DNA from: Volvox africanus
Taxonomy: Eukaryota > Chlorophyta > Chlorophyceae > Chlamydomonadales > Volvocaceae
Direction of reading: 5' to 3'
DNA length: 64,000 bases
NCBI GenBank assembly: GCA_030268105.1
Contig: BSDZ01000049.1
Coordinates: 62,001-126,000 of the forward strand
How positions within the stretch are numbered: the first letter of the stretch is position 1; every line of letters begins with the position of its first letter. Under the pieces are notes generated by a model. It ran no database searches, had not been told where the DNA came from, and was given only the letters and a program-made list of their open reading frames with translations. The translations under genes and the position numbers were made by a program. Below are positions 1-8,917 of this stretch, in pieces.

Positions 1-1
1 T

Positions 2-2779
2 ACAGCCCGGCCAATGTACAGGTTGAGTCCATTGGAGCTGGATGAGGTAAAGCGCCAGGTGACGGATTTACTCGCGAAGGGTATGATACGCCCCAGCACA
101 TCCCCGTTTTCTGCACCGATTTTGTTTGTCGGTAAGAAGGATGGGACCTTGCGCATGTGCATTGATTACCGGGGGTTAAATGCGAATACTGTGAAAAATC
201 GCTACCCTTTGCCACGCGTTGACGACCTGTTGGATAAGCTGAAGGGCTCGGCTTATTTTTCCTCAATTGACTTACAACAGGGCTACAATCAGATTCGCAT
301 CGCTGCCTCTGATATCCCGAAACACGCTTTTCGGACGCCCTTCGGTCACTTTGAGTATACGGTCCTATCATTTGGTTTGACTAATGCCCCTGCGACGTTT
401 CAGGCGGTTATGGACCGAATGTTCAGGCCGTTTATCGACAGGTTCGTTGTTTGCTACCTGGATGACATCTTGGTATATTCTAAAACGCGCGAGGAGCACT
501 TGGAGCATCTTCGGCTCGTGCTCGACGTTATGAGGCGGGAGCAATTGTTTGCTAAACGCGCCAAATGCTTTTGGGCGCAGCCTCAGGTGGAATATTTGGG
601 CCACATTGTGTCGGCCACCGGTGTGAAGATGGACCCGCGGAAGGTCGCCGTGGTTCGCGATTGGCCCGCGCCTCAGAACCTCACGGAGCTGCGTAAGTTC
701 CTTGGCTTGACCAATTATTTCCGGAAGTTCATTGAAAAATATTCCATCATTGCGGCCCCGCTTACTAACTTAACTCACAAAGGCGTTTTCGTTTCGCTCG
801 AGTCGTGGACGTCGCAATGCCAGCGGGCATTCGAAGAGCTCAAACGAATCGTTGCCGAAGATGTCACCCTTGCATTCCCTGATTACTCGTTGCCATTTCG
901 CGTTGAGGTAGTGTCTGATGCCTCAATATTTGGAAGCGGCGCTGTATTGTTACAGGAAGGGCGACCGATCGCCTTCACGAGTAAGAAGTTTTCTGGTGCG
1001 GAAATTCGCTACACCACCGGGGAACAGGAGCTTCTGGCTGTGCTGCATGCTTTAAAGGAATGGCGCTGTTACCTCGAGGGACGCCCGTTTACTTTAAAGA
1101 CTGACCATAAGCCCCTAACGTTTTTGCAAAGCGTTCCAACGTTGAACCGCCGTCAAGCTAGGTGGATGGAATATCTAGCTAGGTTCAACTGCACCTGGGA
1201 GTATATTTCTGGTAAATTGAATATTGCCGATGCTCTCAGTCGACATCCGTCGCTACACGCTGCAATTTTGGCAGCGCCCGTCGTGCGGCCGCGTAGCGAG
1301 GAGGTACCGATCGCGACGGACCTCGCGGAGCGGTTGAAGGTTGCCTACAACGCAGACGCCTGGTTCGCGGACCCGGCTAATGTAGAAAACCTTCGCAAGC
1401 AGAATGGCCTTTGGCTACGGACGGAGGGTGCAGCTACGCAAATCGTCGTTCCGAACGACGACGCGCTACGCTACGACATCCTTGCGCGGTTCCACGAGGA
1501 CCCGTTAGCAGGACACCCTGGTAGCAAGCGATTGATCGACTTGGTGCAACGTTCCTTTTGGTGGCCTCGTTTGGCTAAGGATGCGGCGAACTTCGTCCAG
1601 ACATGCAGTCTGTGCCAGCGCAATAAGGCTTTGTCCGGTAAGGGCCATGGGTTGTTGCAACCGTTGCCTGTCCCGGATGCGCCTTGGGAAAGTGTTTCCA
1701 TGGACTTCGTAGTCGCGCTGCCCAAAACTGAGGGGGGATACGATGCGGTGTTCGTAATGGTCGATCGTCTGACTAAGATGGTTCACCTAGCACCATGCAC
1801 ATCATCCTGCACGGCTGAGCAAACCGCACGTTTGTTTTTTGACAATGTGGTTCGGTTACACGGGATTCCCAAAAATGTGATCTCGGACCGCGGTGGACAG
1901 TTTACGTCTAAGTTTTGGGAAGCGCTCTGCAAACTAGTTGGCATGCGCGTCAACCTGAGCACGGCGTAGCACCCGCAGACTGATGGTCAAACCGAACGCA
2001 CAAACTGCACGTTGGGTGATATGTTGCGCAATTATGCTGGTCGCACACCACTTGTTTGGGATACATATTTGACTGCGGCAGAATTCGCGCTTAACAATGC
2101 TGTTAACCGCTCTACAGGCAAAAGTCCGTTCTTTCTTAACTACGGGTTTCATCCCGCGCTACCCGTGTGGCGTGAGTTGGAAGTGAACGTGCCTGCTGCT
2201 AAACTTTTTGCCAAGTCGTTTATGTCCCGAATCACAGACGCGAAGTCGTGTTTGGACGCGGCGCAGCAACGAACGACAGAATACTACAACAAATCCTGCT
2301 TGGAAGGGCAACTCGTGTTGCTAAGCACCAAGAACTTGCGTTCCTTGGCCGACGGATCCCGAAAACTCTTACCCCGCTGGATTGGCCCGTATCCTGTCGT
2401 GCGCATGGTTGGGAATGTGGCTGTGGAGCTTGCATTGCCCACTGATATGACCATTCACCCCACGTTTCACGTATCGCTTGTTCGTCCGTATCGTAGTACG
2501 GAACCCGTCCCTGAGCCTGCTAACGCCCCCGCAGCGATCGAACCAGTTCCCGAGACCTGGATCGCTGGTAAACAGAAGTTTTACGATGTGGAGCGGGTGT
2601 TAGATTATCGCGCGCGTCGTGTGGGCCGACACCGACGTAAGCGAACAGTACACGAGTACTTGGTTAAGTGGACAGCGTATACCGACGAGCACAACTCATG
2701 GGAACCAGCACGCAACTTCTCACAGGACATGAAACCCCTGCTCGAAGAAGCCCGCAAACGTGCCACGCAAACCCAATGA
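2..2779 (+). pseudogene. pol: A1 pol (RT-RNaseH-IN-chromodomain), 5' cut by window, one nonsense codon
   Basis: The reading frame encodes reverse transcriptase (YLDD near 452-463), RNase H ([18 protein letters not shown]), integrase (HHCC zinc finger, DDE core), a GPY/F module and a C-terminal chromodomain. A TAG at 1967-1969 replaces the Tyr codon of the integrase motif [14 protein letters not shown]; the frame is open again directly after it and ends at a TGA. Compared with A5, the copy lacks 15 bp after YYNKS and has Ala for Gly in the chromodomain motif KWTGYT. Under normal termination integrase would be truncated before its catalytic Glu, so this copy should not make active integrase unless the UAG is read through. 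Confidence 0.9.
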
Positions 2780-2823
2780 CCCCTGCAGTCGATGCTGTAT
2801 GATGTAGCGAGGACGCTGCATAC

Positions 2824-2838
2824 GGGAGGGGGGATAAT
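2824..2838 (+). other. A1 polypurine tract (plus-strand primer site)
   Basis: The purine-rich run GGGAGGGGGGATAAT abuts the first base of the 3' LTR, the expected place for the plus-strand primer of reverse transcription. The same tract precedes every family-A 3' LTR here. Confidence 0.85.
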
Positions 2839-3669
2839 TGTTGTGCTACGGTTTATTTCCCGCCGACGCGTAGGTCGACGCGATCCTACGAGGCGAAGTG
2901 CTTTTGTGATGAACGCATTGCATATGAATGAATCTGCATGATATAAATGTATTCGTGTACATTTATATATGCATTTGGCATGTTGTCATTATCCATCGCG
3001 ACATCGCATCATGGCAAATCCGCCTAGCATGCATGAAAGCCCGAATCATTGAAGTGCGCATTATGCTCGTGCTACGAAACGATAAGTAATATTATCTGAT
3101 ATAATATTACTTCATTAAAGCACACGTTGAGAGCGCCGCACTCGTCGCGATGCATGCCCTGCAACCGGATATCGTTATCCGGACCCTTGCATCATGCGAA
3201 TGCCGGAAAGGCTTACACGTTGTTATGTGTAGACATCGCCTAGACGCAGTAGGATTGTCACGTCTAGGATCGGCCTCCTGATGTGAATCGTACGGCATTG
3301 CGATGCTGCGAGTATAACAGATGCGAGGACGGCTAAGTAAGATAGATAAAAAGACATTCGATACCGGAGAACACTAGTGTGTTCTATATTACTATTGCTA
3401 TACACTATTCTACTTAGCCTGAGCTAAGCCTGAACTTCGCTAATCACCGCCGCGTGATGATTGCTCGCTTCCGGCGCTGACGGCGATTTCGTCCATTGCA
3501 TCGTTCTGACCCGTAATACTGTAAGTTATATCTCTCTTCGTCTTGAAGTCTTCCGCTGTCTCTGTTTGCTCTTGCTTGCCTTGCTGTACTTGCAAGTGCT
3601 CGCGCATCGGTGTCGATAGTCTCCAGACGCGCAGATACTCATGAGCAAACGCGAACGAGAGGTACAACA
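2839..3669 (+). repeat. A1 3' LTR (subfamily 1)
   Basis: This 831-bp LTR begins TGTTGTGC and ends GGTACAACA, with short inverted ends TGTTGT/ACAACA. It contains four perfect hairpins: 2941-2968, 3084-3112, 3165-3182 and 3369-3384. Subfamily-1 markers against A3-A5 include AGGATTGTCACGTC and CCTGATGTG. No credible coding sequence was seen in it. Confidence 0.93.
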
Positions 3670-3674
3670 GTATC
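3670..3674. other. Right target-site duplication of A1 (GTATC)
   Basis: GTATC follows the A1 LTR and restores the uninterrupted family-B sequence GAGGTATCAGGG seen near 56294. The left partner lies outside the window for A1 but is visible for A2 at 14809-14813. Confidence 0.9.
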
Positions 3675-3992
3675 AGGGTGTTGACGTTTGCATGCCCTAA
3701 AGAGAGCTAATTGCTTCTGTAGCTCGCAGAGTGAAGAGGGAGTGAACAAGATAGTATGCCCACCCAAGTTAGCGGAGGATAGGGGGCGACCTTGAGGCTC
3801 AAACAGATTACAAAAGCCATCAAAGCCGGGACGGACAGTTCGTGCATCAAAAGAAAAACGTCTCCCTATCACCTGCTCCACTTGGTTTAAAACAGAGGGC
3901 AAAAGAGCCCGTACTGCACGGCACTTTGCTACCATCTGGCCCACAGCAAAGACCCCAGGTGGTGATCCCTCTATACCAACCTGGGCAAGTTC
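3670..3992 (-). pseudogene. pol: B1 pol, N-terminal fragment split by A1
   Basis: The frame continues from gag across the UAG and encodes the region ahead of the protease; the same stretch begins pol in the uninterrupted copy at 53322-56620. It stops at the A1 insertion inside the codon run for PDTSACILL, so the protease and everything after it are separated from this piece. Confidence 0.85.
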
Positions 3993-3995
3993 CTA
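3954..3995 (-). promoter_or_regulatory. B1 candidate UAG readthrough element
   Basis: UAG (3993-3995 on the minus strand) is followed by a 7-nt spacer, CCCAGG (3980-3985), a 20-nt loop and CCTGGG (3954-3959). The arms pair perfectly, with A-U at the pair that varies between families. Gag and pol are in the same frame across the UAG. Spacer length and stem position resemble gammaretroviral readthrough signals; function is inferred. Confidence 0.7.
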
Positions 3996-5372
3996 GTGGT
4001 CCTTACCCTTATTTTTCTCCGCCCCTAGCATTGGGCAGGAGTCAACCCTATGTTGGTCGGAACCGCAACGGAGGCACATCCCATGTTGTTTACGAAAATG
4101 GAACTCCCGTCTAGTACATTTGAATGTGGTTAAATATTCCGCTAGGTTCTGCTTGGGCCCCTTCTTCTGCACGTGGCCCCCTTTTGGGGCCAAGTGCCTC
4201 CCCTGCTGTCCGCCGCCCCTCTTAGACTTACCGGCGCCCTTAACCTGCCGCGGCTGATCCTCGTGCCCGGTGATGCCTGGACGAACGGATGCAGCCCGCG
4301 GTTTTTTGGTCGGGGGCGCCGGGGTCTCCTCGTCAGGGTCGTCGCAGGCCATATCCTGTACCGACAGCATGTTCATTTTGGGACGGGCCAGTTTGTCAGA
4401 TTCCCGTCGGGCCAGTAACCTAAGTTCAGCTCCCAGGGAGAACTGAACCAAGTCTGTATATGACTTAAAGGTTTTACCCGACAGGTCAGTTGCACAGTCC
4501 CCACTAAGGTCGGATGAGAGGCCCTGCTGAAACCAAAACACACGCTCACTATCAGACAGGTCCGCAATGGGCGTGACAAGAGCCTCAAAGCGGCTCTGAT
4601 AGGCAGAGACAGTTTCTCCAGGGCGCATGCGATATTTGCCAGCATTTAATTTCAGGCGTGCCTCAGTGTCACGTGACTGGACCTGGGGTGCAAAACGGAC
4701 AAGCAGTGCTTCTAGCAGTTCCTCAGATGTATAAGAATCCCTTGCGTTAGTCCATTGATCGTGCCATAATCTTGCCGCGCCTTCAAAGGCAGTGGCCAAG
4801 AAAAGACGGCGCGTAGAGTCCTGTTGACCCCCACGGGCTGTGGCAAAGTAGTTCCTAACATTACGGACAAAGGCCCGTGTTAGAGGCGCAGCAACTCGTC
4901 CTAAATCAGAAAGCTTAACATCCATAGGGATATTCAGCTTAGGCACTGCGATCGCTATTTTTATCACCTCATCCTCATGTCCAGTATGAGGAGGCCCAGG
5001 TGGCCTGGCAGAGGTGCCCGCAACAGCAGCACAAGTTGTTGCGGCAGCAGCGGGAGCCATCCCAGGAATATCCACGGCACCAGGTGTCAAATGGTTTGAC
5101 ACTACAGCAGGGCCATGAACATAAAAAGGGGATGGGGCATAAATAGGTGATGTAGGTGCCTCAGGGGATGCTGTGCCGCCTTGCCTGGGAATAGGTGAAG
5201 GCTGGTTCGGAAGGTCGATACCACCTGCCACAGCAGCATTTGGTGGCTGTGTCAACCTAGAGAGCCATTCCCACCTATTCGCTTGGCTAGCATTAGCAGC
5301 AATCCGGCCAACAAACTGAAAGGTGTTGGCAGCAAGAGCCGAGACAGCATTCGCTAAGTTCGAGGCTTGCAT
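3993..5372 (-). CDS. gag: B1 Gag nucleocapsid polyprotein
   Basis: This is a complete 459-residue Gag starting at a true ATG. A Pro/Ala-rich N-terminal third is followed by a retrotransposon gag domain (FEGAARLWHDQW; YQSRFEALVTPIADL), a basic stretch and one zinc knuckle near residues 433-446 (CLRCGSDQHRVDSC, canonical C-X2-C-X4-H-X4-C). Gag packages element RNA into cytoplasmic virus-like particles. It is identical in B1, B2 and B3, which points to very recent duplication. It ends in UAG, in frame with pol. The gag frame is open for a short way upstream of the ATG, so a spliced N-terminal extension is possible. Confidence 0.9.
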   Translation of the reverse strand: MQASNLANAVSALAANTFQFVGRIAANASQANRWEWLSRLTQPPNAAVAGGIDLPNQPSPIPRQGGTASPEAPTSPIYAPSPFYVHGPAVVSNHLTPGAVDIPGMAPAAAATTCAAVAGTSARPPGPPHTGHEDEVIKIAIAVPKLNIPMDVKLSDLGRVAAPLTRAFVRNVRNYFATARGGQQDSTRRLFLATAFEGAARLWHDQWTNARDSYTSEELLEALLVRFAPQVQSRDTEARLKLNAGKYRMRPGETVSAYQSRFEALVTPIADLSDSERVFWFQQGLSSDLSGDCATDLSGKTFKSYTDLVQFSLGAELRLLARRESDKLARPKMNMLSVQDMACDDPDEETPAPPTKKPRAASVRPGITGHEDQPRQVKGAGKSKRGGGQQGRHLAPKGGHVQKKGPKQNLAEYLTTFKCTRREFHFRKQHGMCLRCGSDQHRVDSCPMLGAEKNKGKDH

Positions 5373-5918
5373 ATTGTATGCCTGAAAGCCTAACAGATCG
5401 AACTGCGAGTGACTGTTCTGGCGAAAGGCAAAGCAAAGGCAAGGACCAGGGCCTACCCAACGCTTGGATGCCTTCGATGAACTTCAAAAATTTTGAAGTC
5501 CGCGCATGAAGTTGATTTGCGATGGATCGGAGTGACTGGGCAGAAGTGCCGCTCCGACGGGTCTGAGGTGTTGACACTGCAGAAGCACTCACGGTGGTTG
5601 GAACAAACACAATACCTTTCAAGTAATAGAGATATATATGTATTAGTGAAAGCCGAAGTGAATTCACGAAGTCGACTCCTCGTTGGATTCGATGCGAAGG
5701 TTAGTACCCGCAACTACAGGGATTCCTCAGCAAAACTGCAATACAAGTTCTAGATAGAAAGCAGTGTTGCAGGAAGATATTACCTAACAGAGAAGGCAGA
5801 ATTGTCTAGGTCGCGAGCCACGTTGACCGCGACTAACTTAGAGATTGACTTTAACAGAAAGCACAGCCAAACTCACAGAGAGCAGGTTCTAAGTGTCACT
5901 AGACTAATTTCGTGAATA
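5373..5918 (-). other. B1 leader between short ORF and gag
   Basis: This is transcribed leader with no complete gag-frame coding. It holds several minor ORFs; the longest (5293-5667) overlaps gag in another frame. Pyrimidine-rich stretches ending in CAG (for example before 5417) look like splice acceptors, and GTAAT lies at the end of the preceding short ORF, so a leader intron is possible but unproven. Confidence 0.4.
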
Positions 5919-6026
5919 TTACAGACCGGTGGTAGCCGCAGCGAAAATGGCGGCGCTCAGCTCCTCAGGCAATGTCTCCATGTCCAGAGGGATGTCGGCA
6001 GGAGGAAGATCGTGGTCGATGTCCAT
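5919..6026 (-). CDS. B1 conserved leader ORF (35 aa)
   Basis: This short ORF follows the primer-binding site, starts MDIDHDLPPADIP and ends PEELSAAIFAAATTGL before TAA. Family A has a leader ORF in the same place ending AEDLGRAVLDAAASGL; the last 16 residues align without gaps. In both families the stop overlaps GTAAT, a plausible splice donor, so this may be a first coding exon of Gag and not a separate peptide. No known domain was recognised. Confidence 0.5.
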   Translation of the reverse strand: MDIDHDLPPADIPLDMETLPEELSAAIFAAATTGL

Positions 6027-6156
6027 TTATAAAAGGGCAGCTTGAGTGGCTTGAGCGCGTTGCGCGGTTAGAGTGGCTTGAGCAGTTACCACAGAAAGAC
6101 TTGAGAAGGCTTGAACGATTTCAGCGGAAGACTTGACGAGACGTCCCAGGGAGGAA

Positions 6157-6170
6157 CAGTCTCGATACCA
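6157..6170 (-). other. B1 primer-binding site
   Basis: TGGTATCGAGACTG lies 3 nt inside the 5' LTR. It would pair with the 3' end of a tRNA ending TCTCGATACCA. An A1-U72 acceptor pair and similarity to plant TGGTATCAGAGC sites suggest initiator tRNA-Met. The 12-nt core is shared with family A. Confidence 0.75.
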
Positions 6171-6173
6171 GCT

Positions 6174-6596
6174 TGTTGTATATGGTACCCACGAAGGGTG
6201 GTATCAAAAGATACCGGTTGTTGTGCCAGAGCCCGATTAAGTAGAGCCGCCGACTAGGTCGTACTTGAGAGACCATAAGGCCTCGAACCGGGCGTGACCT
6301 TCAGAAGTCACCACTACAACCGGAGATTCAGTGAACCAGGAACCAGATGTTCCACCATTTACCATTCAGGCGGTAAATGGCCCATTCCATACAGGTTATG
6401 GAGTAACCGACAGGTTCTGATGTTTCAGGAAGTCGGTTAGTATTGGTCATCGACAGCCGAGACCAAATCCACAAATCGAATGCCAGATGGAAACATGAAA
6501 CAGTTAATATGATAATTAAATATATTATATTATAAAATAATAAACAGATAATTATTATATCTTAATGAATTACCGAAATGCATTAAGGATACAACA
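6174..6596 (-). repeat. B1 5' LTR (423 bp)
   Basis: On the plus strand it reads TGTTGTATATGG to GGATACAACA. The part near 6510-6560 is very AT-rich. It is followed by ATAAA (6597-6601), the target-site duplication shared with B2 and B3. Confidence 0.92.
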
Positions 6597-7775
6597 ATAA
6601 ACCCCCTGCAAAGCCTATCCCAACCGTCTCAAAACATGGCAGGCTGACCAAATCTCTAAAGTTACCCTCCAGGCCTCCCCTACCATCACTCGCTAATAGG
6701 GCTGGGTTGCCCCAGAGAGGGGCATTGAAGACCCAGGAGCCTGGGTCTACCTGCATTTAGTCCACATTAATTGACAGGGACAGGTTGTCAAAGGCACTCA
6801 ACATATGCTCCAAGGTTGGACCTTCTTGCTGGCACGCACAATCTACTTGCCACGGCCCTGCTGATTCCCCCCTATTCACGGAGGTACAGAGCTTATATAT
6901 TAGCTTATAGACTCGGTTTGGGTAGGCCCGGCTGTCACGGTCGTGTAAACAAGTTATAACGCACGCCCGTCATAAGCCCCACAAAGGAAATGGGCTCTGC
7001 TCACGCGTCACGCAATAACAACATATTCCATTGCTCACACCAAATCTTCCTCTTCATTTTCCCTTCGTGTTGAATTTGATGCCTGGCGCGAACCCCAAGC
7101 TATCGCGGCTATGAGCTATCGCGGCGCAGGGACAAACATGAAACTCTGCAAAATCTCTACAGTGTTTTGTTTACAATTGAGAAGGAAAAAGTGCATTTGA
7201 GAAGGAAAAGATACAAGAGATACAACCCGGTGCCACGGTGGGAAAATGGTGAATATCACGTGTGAAATGTGAAATACACTCCGCCAGTATTAGTATAGTC
7301 CTGGATGTATTTACAATTATTATATAATGTATATGATTACAATACGCCGGAAACTGATGTAAGAAATAAATATAGGCCTTATACCGTATTGTAATACGGT
7401 AGCAGCCCTGCCGTACAGTGTGTCGTCAGCCGCGGCGCCGCTGCCTTTGGCCTTGCTCTCCTCGCCCTCACCCTCGCCAACCTAACATTCAACGGAGGGC
7501 GCGATCAGGGCCAAGTAAGAACGCCCCCTCGACCACAAACCTAGCAGCACGCCCGCCCGCGGATCTACCGCCCTCCAGCCGTCCTCGCCTTCAGCTATGC
7601 TGGACCAGTCCATGCATCAGAACACGCAGCTCGGTCGGTCAGCGGCGCCACCAACACACGTCAAAACACACACGCGCTTCCCCTTCCCCCCTCCCCTTTT
7701 TTGTAGGTGGGAAAGCGCGAGAAACCGTGAAAGACTAACCGAACCAAAGTCTTCCAGTCGGCCCCCTTCCCTCGC

Positions 7776-7865
7776 CTCCTCCCACACCACGCCACACTTG
7801 GGGCCATTGACGTAGTGCACCTCGTCGAACACCAACACCTCCACATCCCGGATGATGTCGGCTCC
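7776..7865 (-). pseudogene. Exon-like fragment of a Ski2/Mtr4-type DExH RNA helicase
   Basis: The minus strand encodes about 30 residues, [10 protein letters not shown], then [10 protein letters not shown] and GVVWEE, matching helicase motif II and its flanks in the Ski2 family (typical form: RD.E..IFDEVHY.ND..RGVVWEE). Upstream is a long pyrimidine-rich stretch ending in TAG, like a 3' splice site; downstream there is only GC, a weak donor. The expected Asp after Asn is Gly here, and the Glu-Arg before GVVWEE has changed. I found no neighbouring helicase exons (no SAT motif), so this looks like a stranded exon, not a working gene. Confidence 0.6.
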
Positions 7866-8122
7866 CTACCAGGCGGGGGAAGGAACGACGGGAAAGGGGC
7901 CATGGGAGGAAGGGAGGGAGGTCCAGGGAGGGAGGGAGGGGTAGTAGGATGTGTAGACTTGGGTAGTAAGACAGGAAGGCGGGATGGTGGTGGTGATGAG
8001 TGGATTGTGAAGAGTGAAGTGGGAAGGGGAGGGGTTGAGCATGCGGACGCGCCAGGGAGGGCCAACTAGGAGGCAGAGCGCAGGTGGGTTGGCCGAGGGG
8101 CTGCAGCCCCCAAACCGCACCT

Positions 8123-8890
8123 TTACTCATCACCACCCATCTGAAAGCCATCAGGGAAGGCCGCCTTAATGTCTTCATACTTCAGGACCACGGAGCACTC
8201 CCACTGCACCAGATCCTGCAGGGCCGGCGTAATAATGGACGCGACCTCCTCCACCTCCGCGTCCAGTTCGTCCACGTCGCGGAAGTGCACCTCCTTGTTG
8301 CGGACGGTCACCATCTTGTCCGCGCGGCTGATGAACTGAGCGGCCGTCACGCCCAGCGCGGCTGCGGCGTCTTTAACGCCCTTGTCCGACTCGCCACGCT
8401 TTGTGAAGCGTGTGCACCTGGTGACCTTGAACTCCTTCCCGTCCGCAATGAGCAAAATTTGAGTCGCGGTGTTTCGCACCCGCTTCACGTTAGCCTTGGC
8501 GTGCATCTGCTCCATCTCATTTTTCAGCATCTGGTTAGCCTTGGCGTGCATCTTCTTCATCTGCTCCATCTCATTTTTCAGCATCTGGTTATCCTTTTTC
8601 AGCATCTCGATATCTGCACTCTGCGCATCAAGCTGTTTCAGCACGACTGGTGCGCTGACGTGCACCACGATGTCCCGCACAAGCTTGCGACCGTCGGTGT
8701 CCCGGTTTTCAATTTTTTCCCCGGTCGCAAAGTAAACCGAGCTGACGGCGAACTCAGTTCCAAAGGTCCGTGTAGCTTCGTTAACGGCCCCCTGAATTGC
8801 TGGGCCCATGTTTGCTTTTCCACCTAACTGTATCGTAAGGATAGGATATATTGAGCAGACGGACACCGACAGCATATCGGTACGTTTCAA
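8123..8890 (-). CDS. Coiled-coil protein of unknown function, copy 1 (5' end cut)
   Basis: I do not recognise this protein. The frame gives up to 255 residues. After a segment beginning MGPAIQGAVN (from 8809) there is a heptad-like coiled coil with the repeats NQMLKNEMEQMKKMHAKA and NQMLKNEMEQMHAKA, then a basic patch (VKRVRNTATQ), a region with GVTAAQFISRADKM and an acidic C-terminus (DELDAEVEEV). Just upstream of the MGPAIQ start the DNA reads TTACGATACAG, a possible splice acceptor, so earlier codons may be intronic. The stop TAA lies in GAGTAAAGG, which also resembles a splice donor, so this may be one exon of a larger gene. Sequence present upstream in the other copies is lost at the 8911 junction. 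Confidence 0.55.
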   Translation of the reverse strand: MKRTDMLSVSVCSIYPILTIQLGGKANMGPAIQGAVNEATRTFGTEFAVSSVYFATGEKIENRDTDGRKLVRDIVVHVSAPVVLKQLDAQSADIEMLKKDNQMLKNEMEQMKKMHAKANQMLKNEMEQMHAKANVKRVRNTATQILLIADGKEFKVTRCTRFTKRGESDKGVKDAAAALGVTAAQFISRADKMVTVRNKEVHFRDVDELDAEVEEVASIITPALQDLVQWECSVVLKYEDIKAAFPDGFQMGGDE

Positions 8891-8917
8891 GGAGGCCGTC
8901 CCATAGGAGCTTAGGGT

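Larger units (their letters stand above)
1..3669 (+). mobile_element. A1: 3' part of a family-A Ty3/gypsy chromovirus
   Basis: The window opens inside the pol gene of a family-A element and runs through its polypurine tract and 3' LTR. The LTR ends in TACAACA at 3669 and is followed directly by GTATC and then family-B pol sequence, so A1 sits inside element B1. It matches A2 (14814-22285) base for base apart from rare differences. The match continues into the surrounding B and host sequence, so A1 and A2 are copies made by segmental duplication, not separate insertions. Confidence 0.93.
3670..6596 (-). mobile_element. B1: 5' part of a family-B chromovirus
   Basis: Read on the minus strand this is 5' LTR, primer-binding site, leader, gag, in-frame UAG and the start of pol, cut at the A1 insertion. 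Its right end is followed by ATAAA and host segment H1, the same insertion point as B2 and B3. The rest of B1 lies beyond the left end of the window. Confidence 0.92.
6597..8911. repeat. Host segment H, copy 1 (truncated)
   Basis: This is non-retroviral sequence present three times, here, at 25213-31319 and at 59225-64000, always starting right after a B 5' LTR and ATAAA. 6597-7775 has no gene I can support. It holds an AT-rich stretch (7300-7380), the palindrome TACCGTATTGTAATACGGTA (7382-7401) and a pyrimidine-rich zone near 7680-7705. A G-run cluster at 7904-7941 could form a G-quadruplex. The copy ends abruptly at 8911, where a 6-nt filler joins it to B pol; the other copies continue. Confidence 0.88.

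Noticed and set aside
3084..3112. TAATATTAC inside a hairpin, like the replication origin of geminivirus-type Rep elements
   Set aside because: The nonamer lies in the stem, not the loop, it is inside an LTR, and no Rep gene is present.
3223..3405. Small ORFs inside the LTRs
   Set aside because: They run through conserved hairpins, are broken in other LTR copies and lack coding features.
8084..8827. 247-codon plus-strand ORF in H1 and its counterparts in H2 and H3
   Set aside because: It is the antisense of the coiled-coil gene. The minus-strand protein has heptad structure and codon-unit indels; the plus-strand one is His/Leu-rich without recognisable features.
8911..8917. TTAGGGT at the H1/B junction as a telomere repeat scar
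   Set aside because: Only one unit long, so chance or simple filler DNA is as likely.
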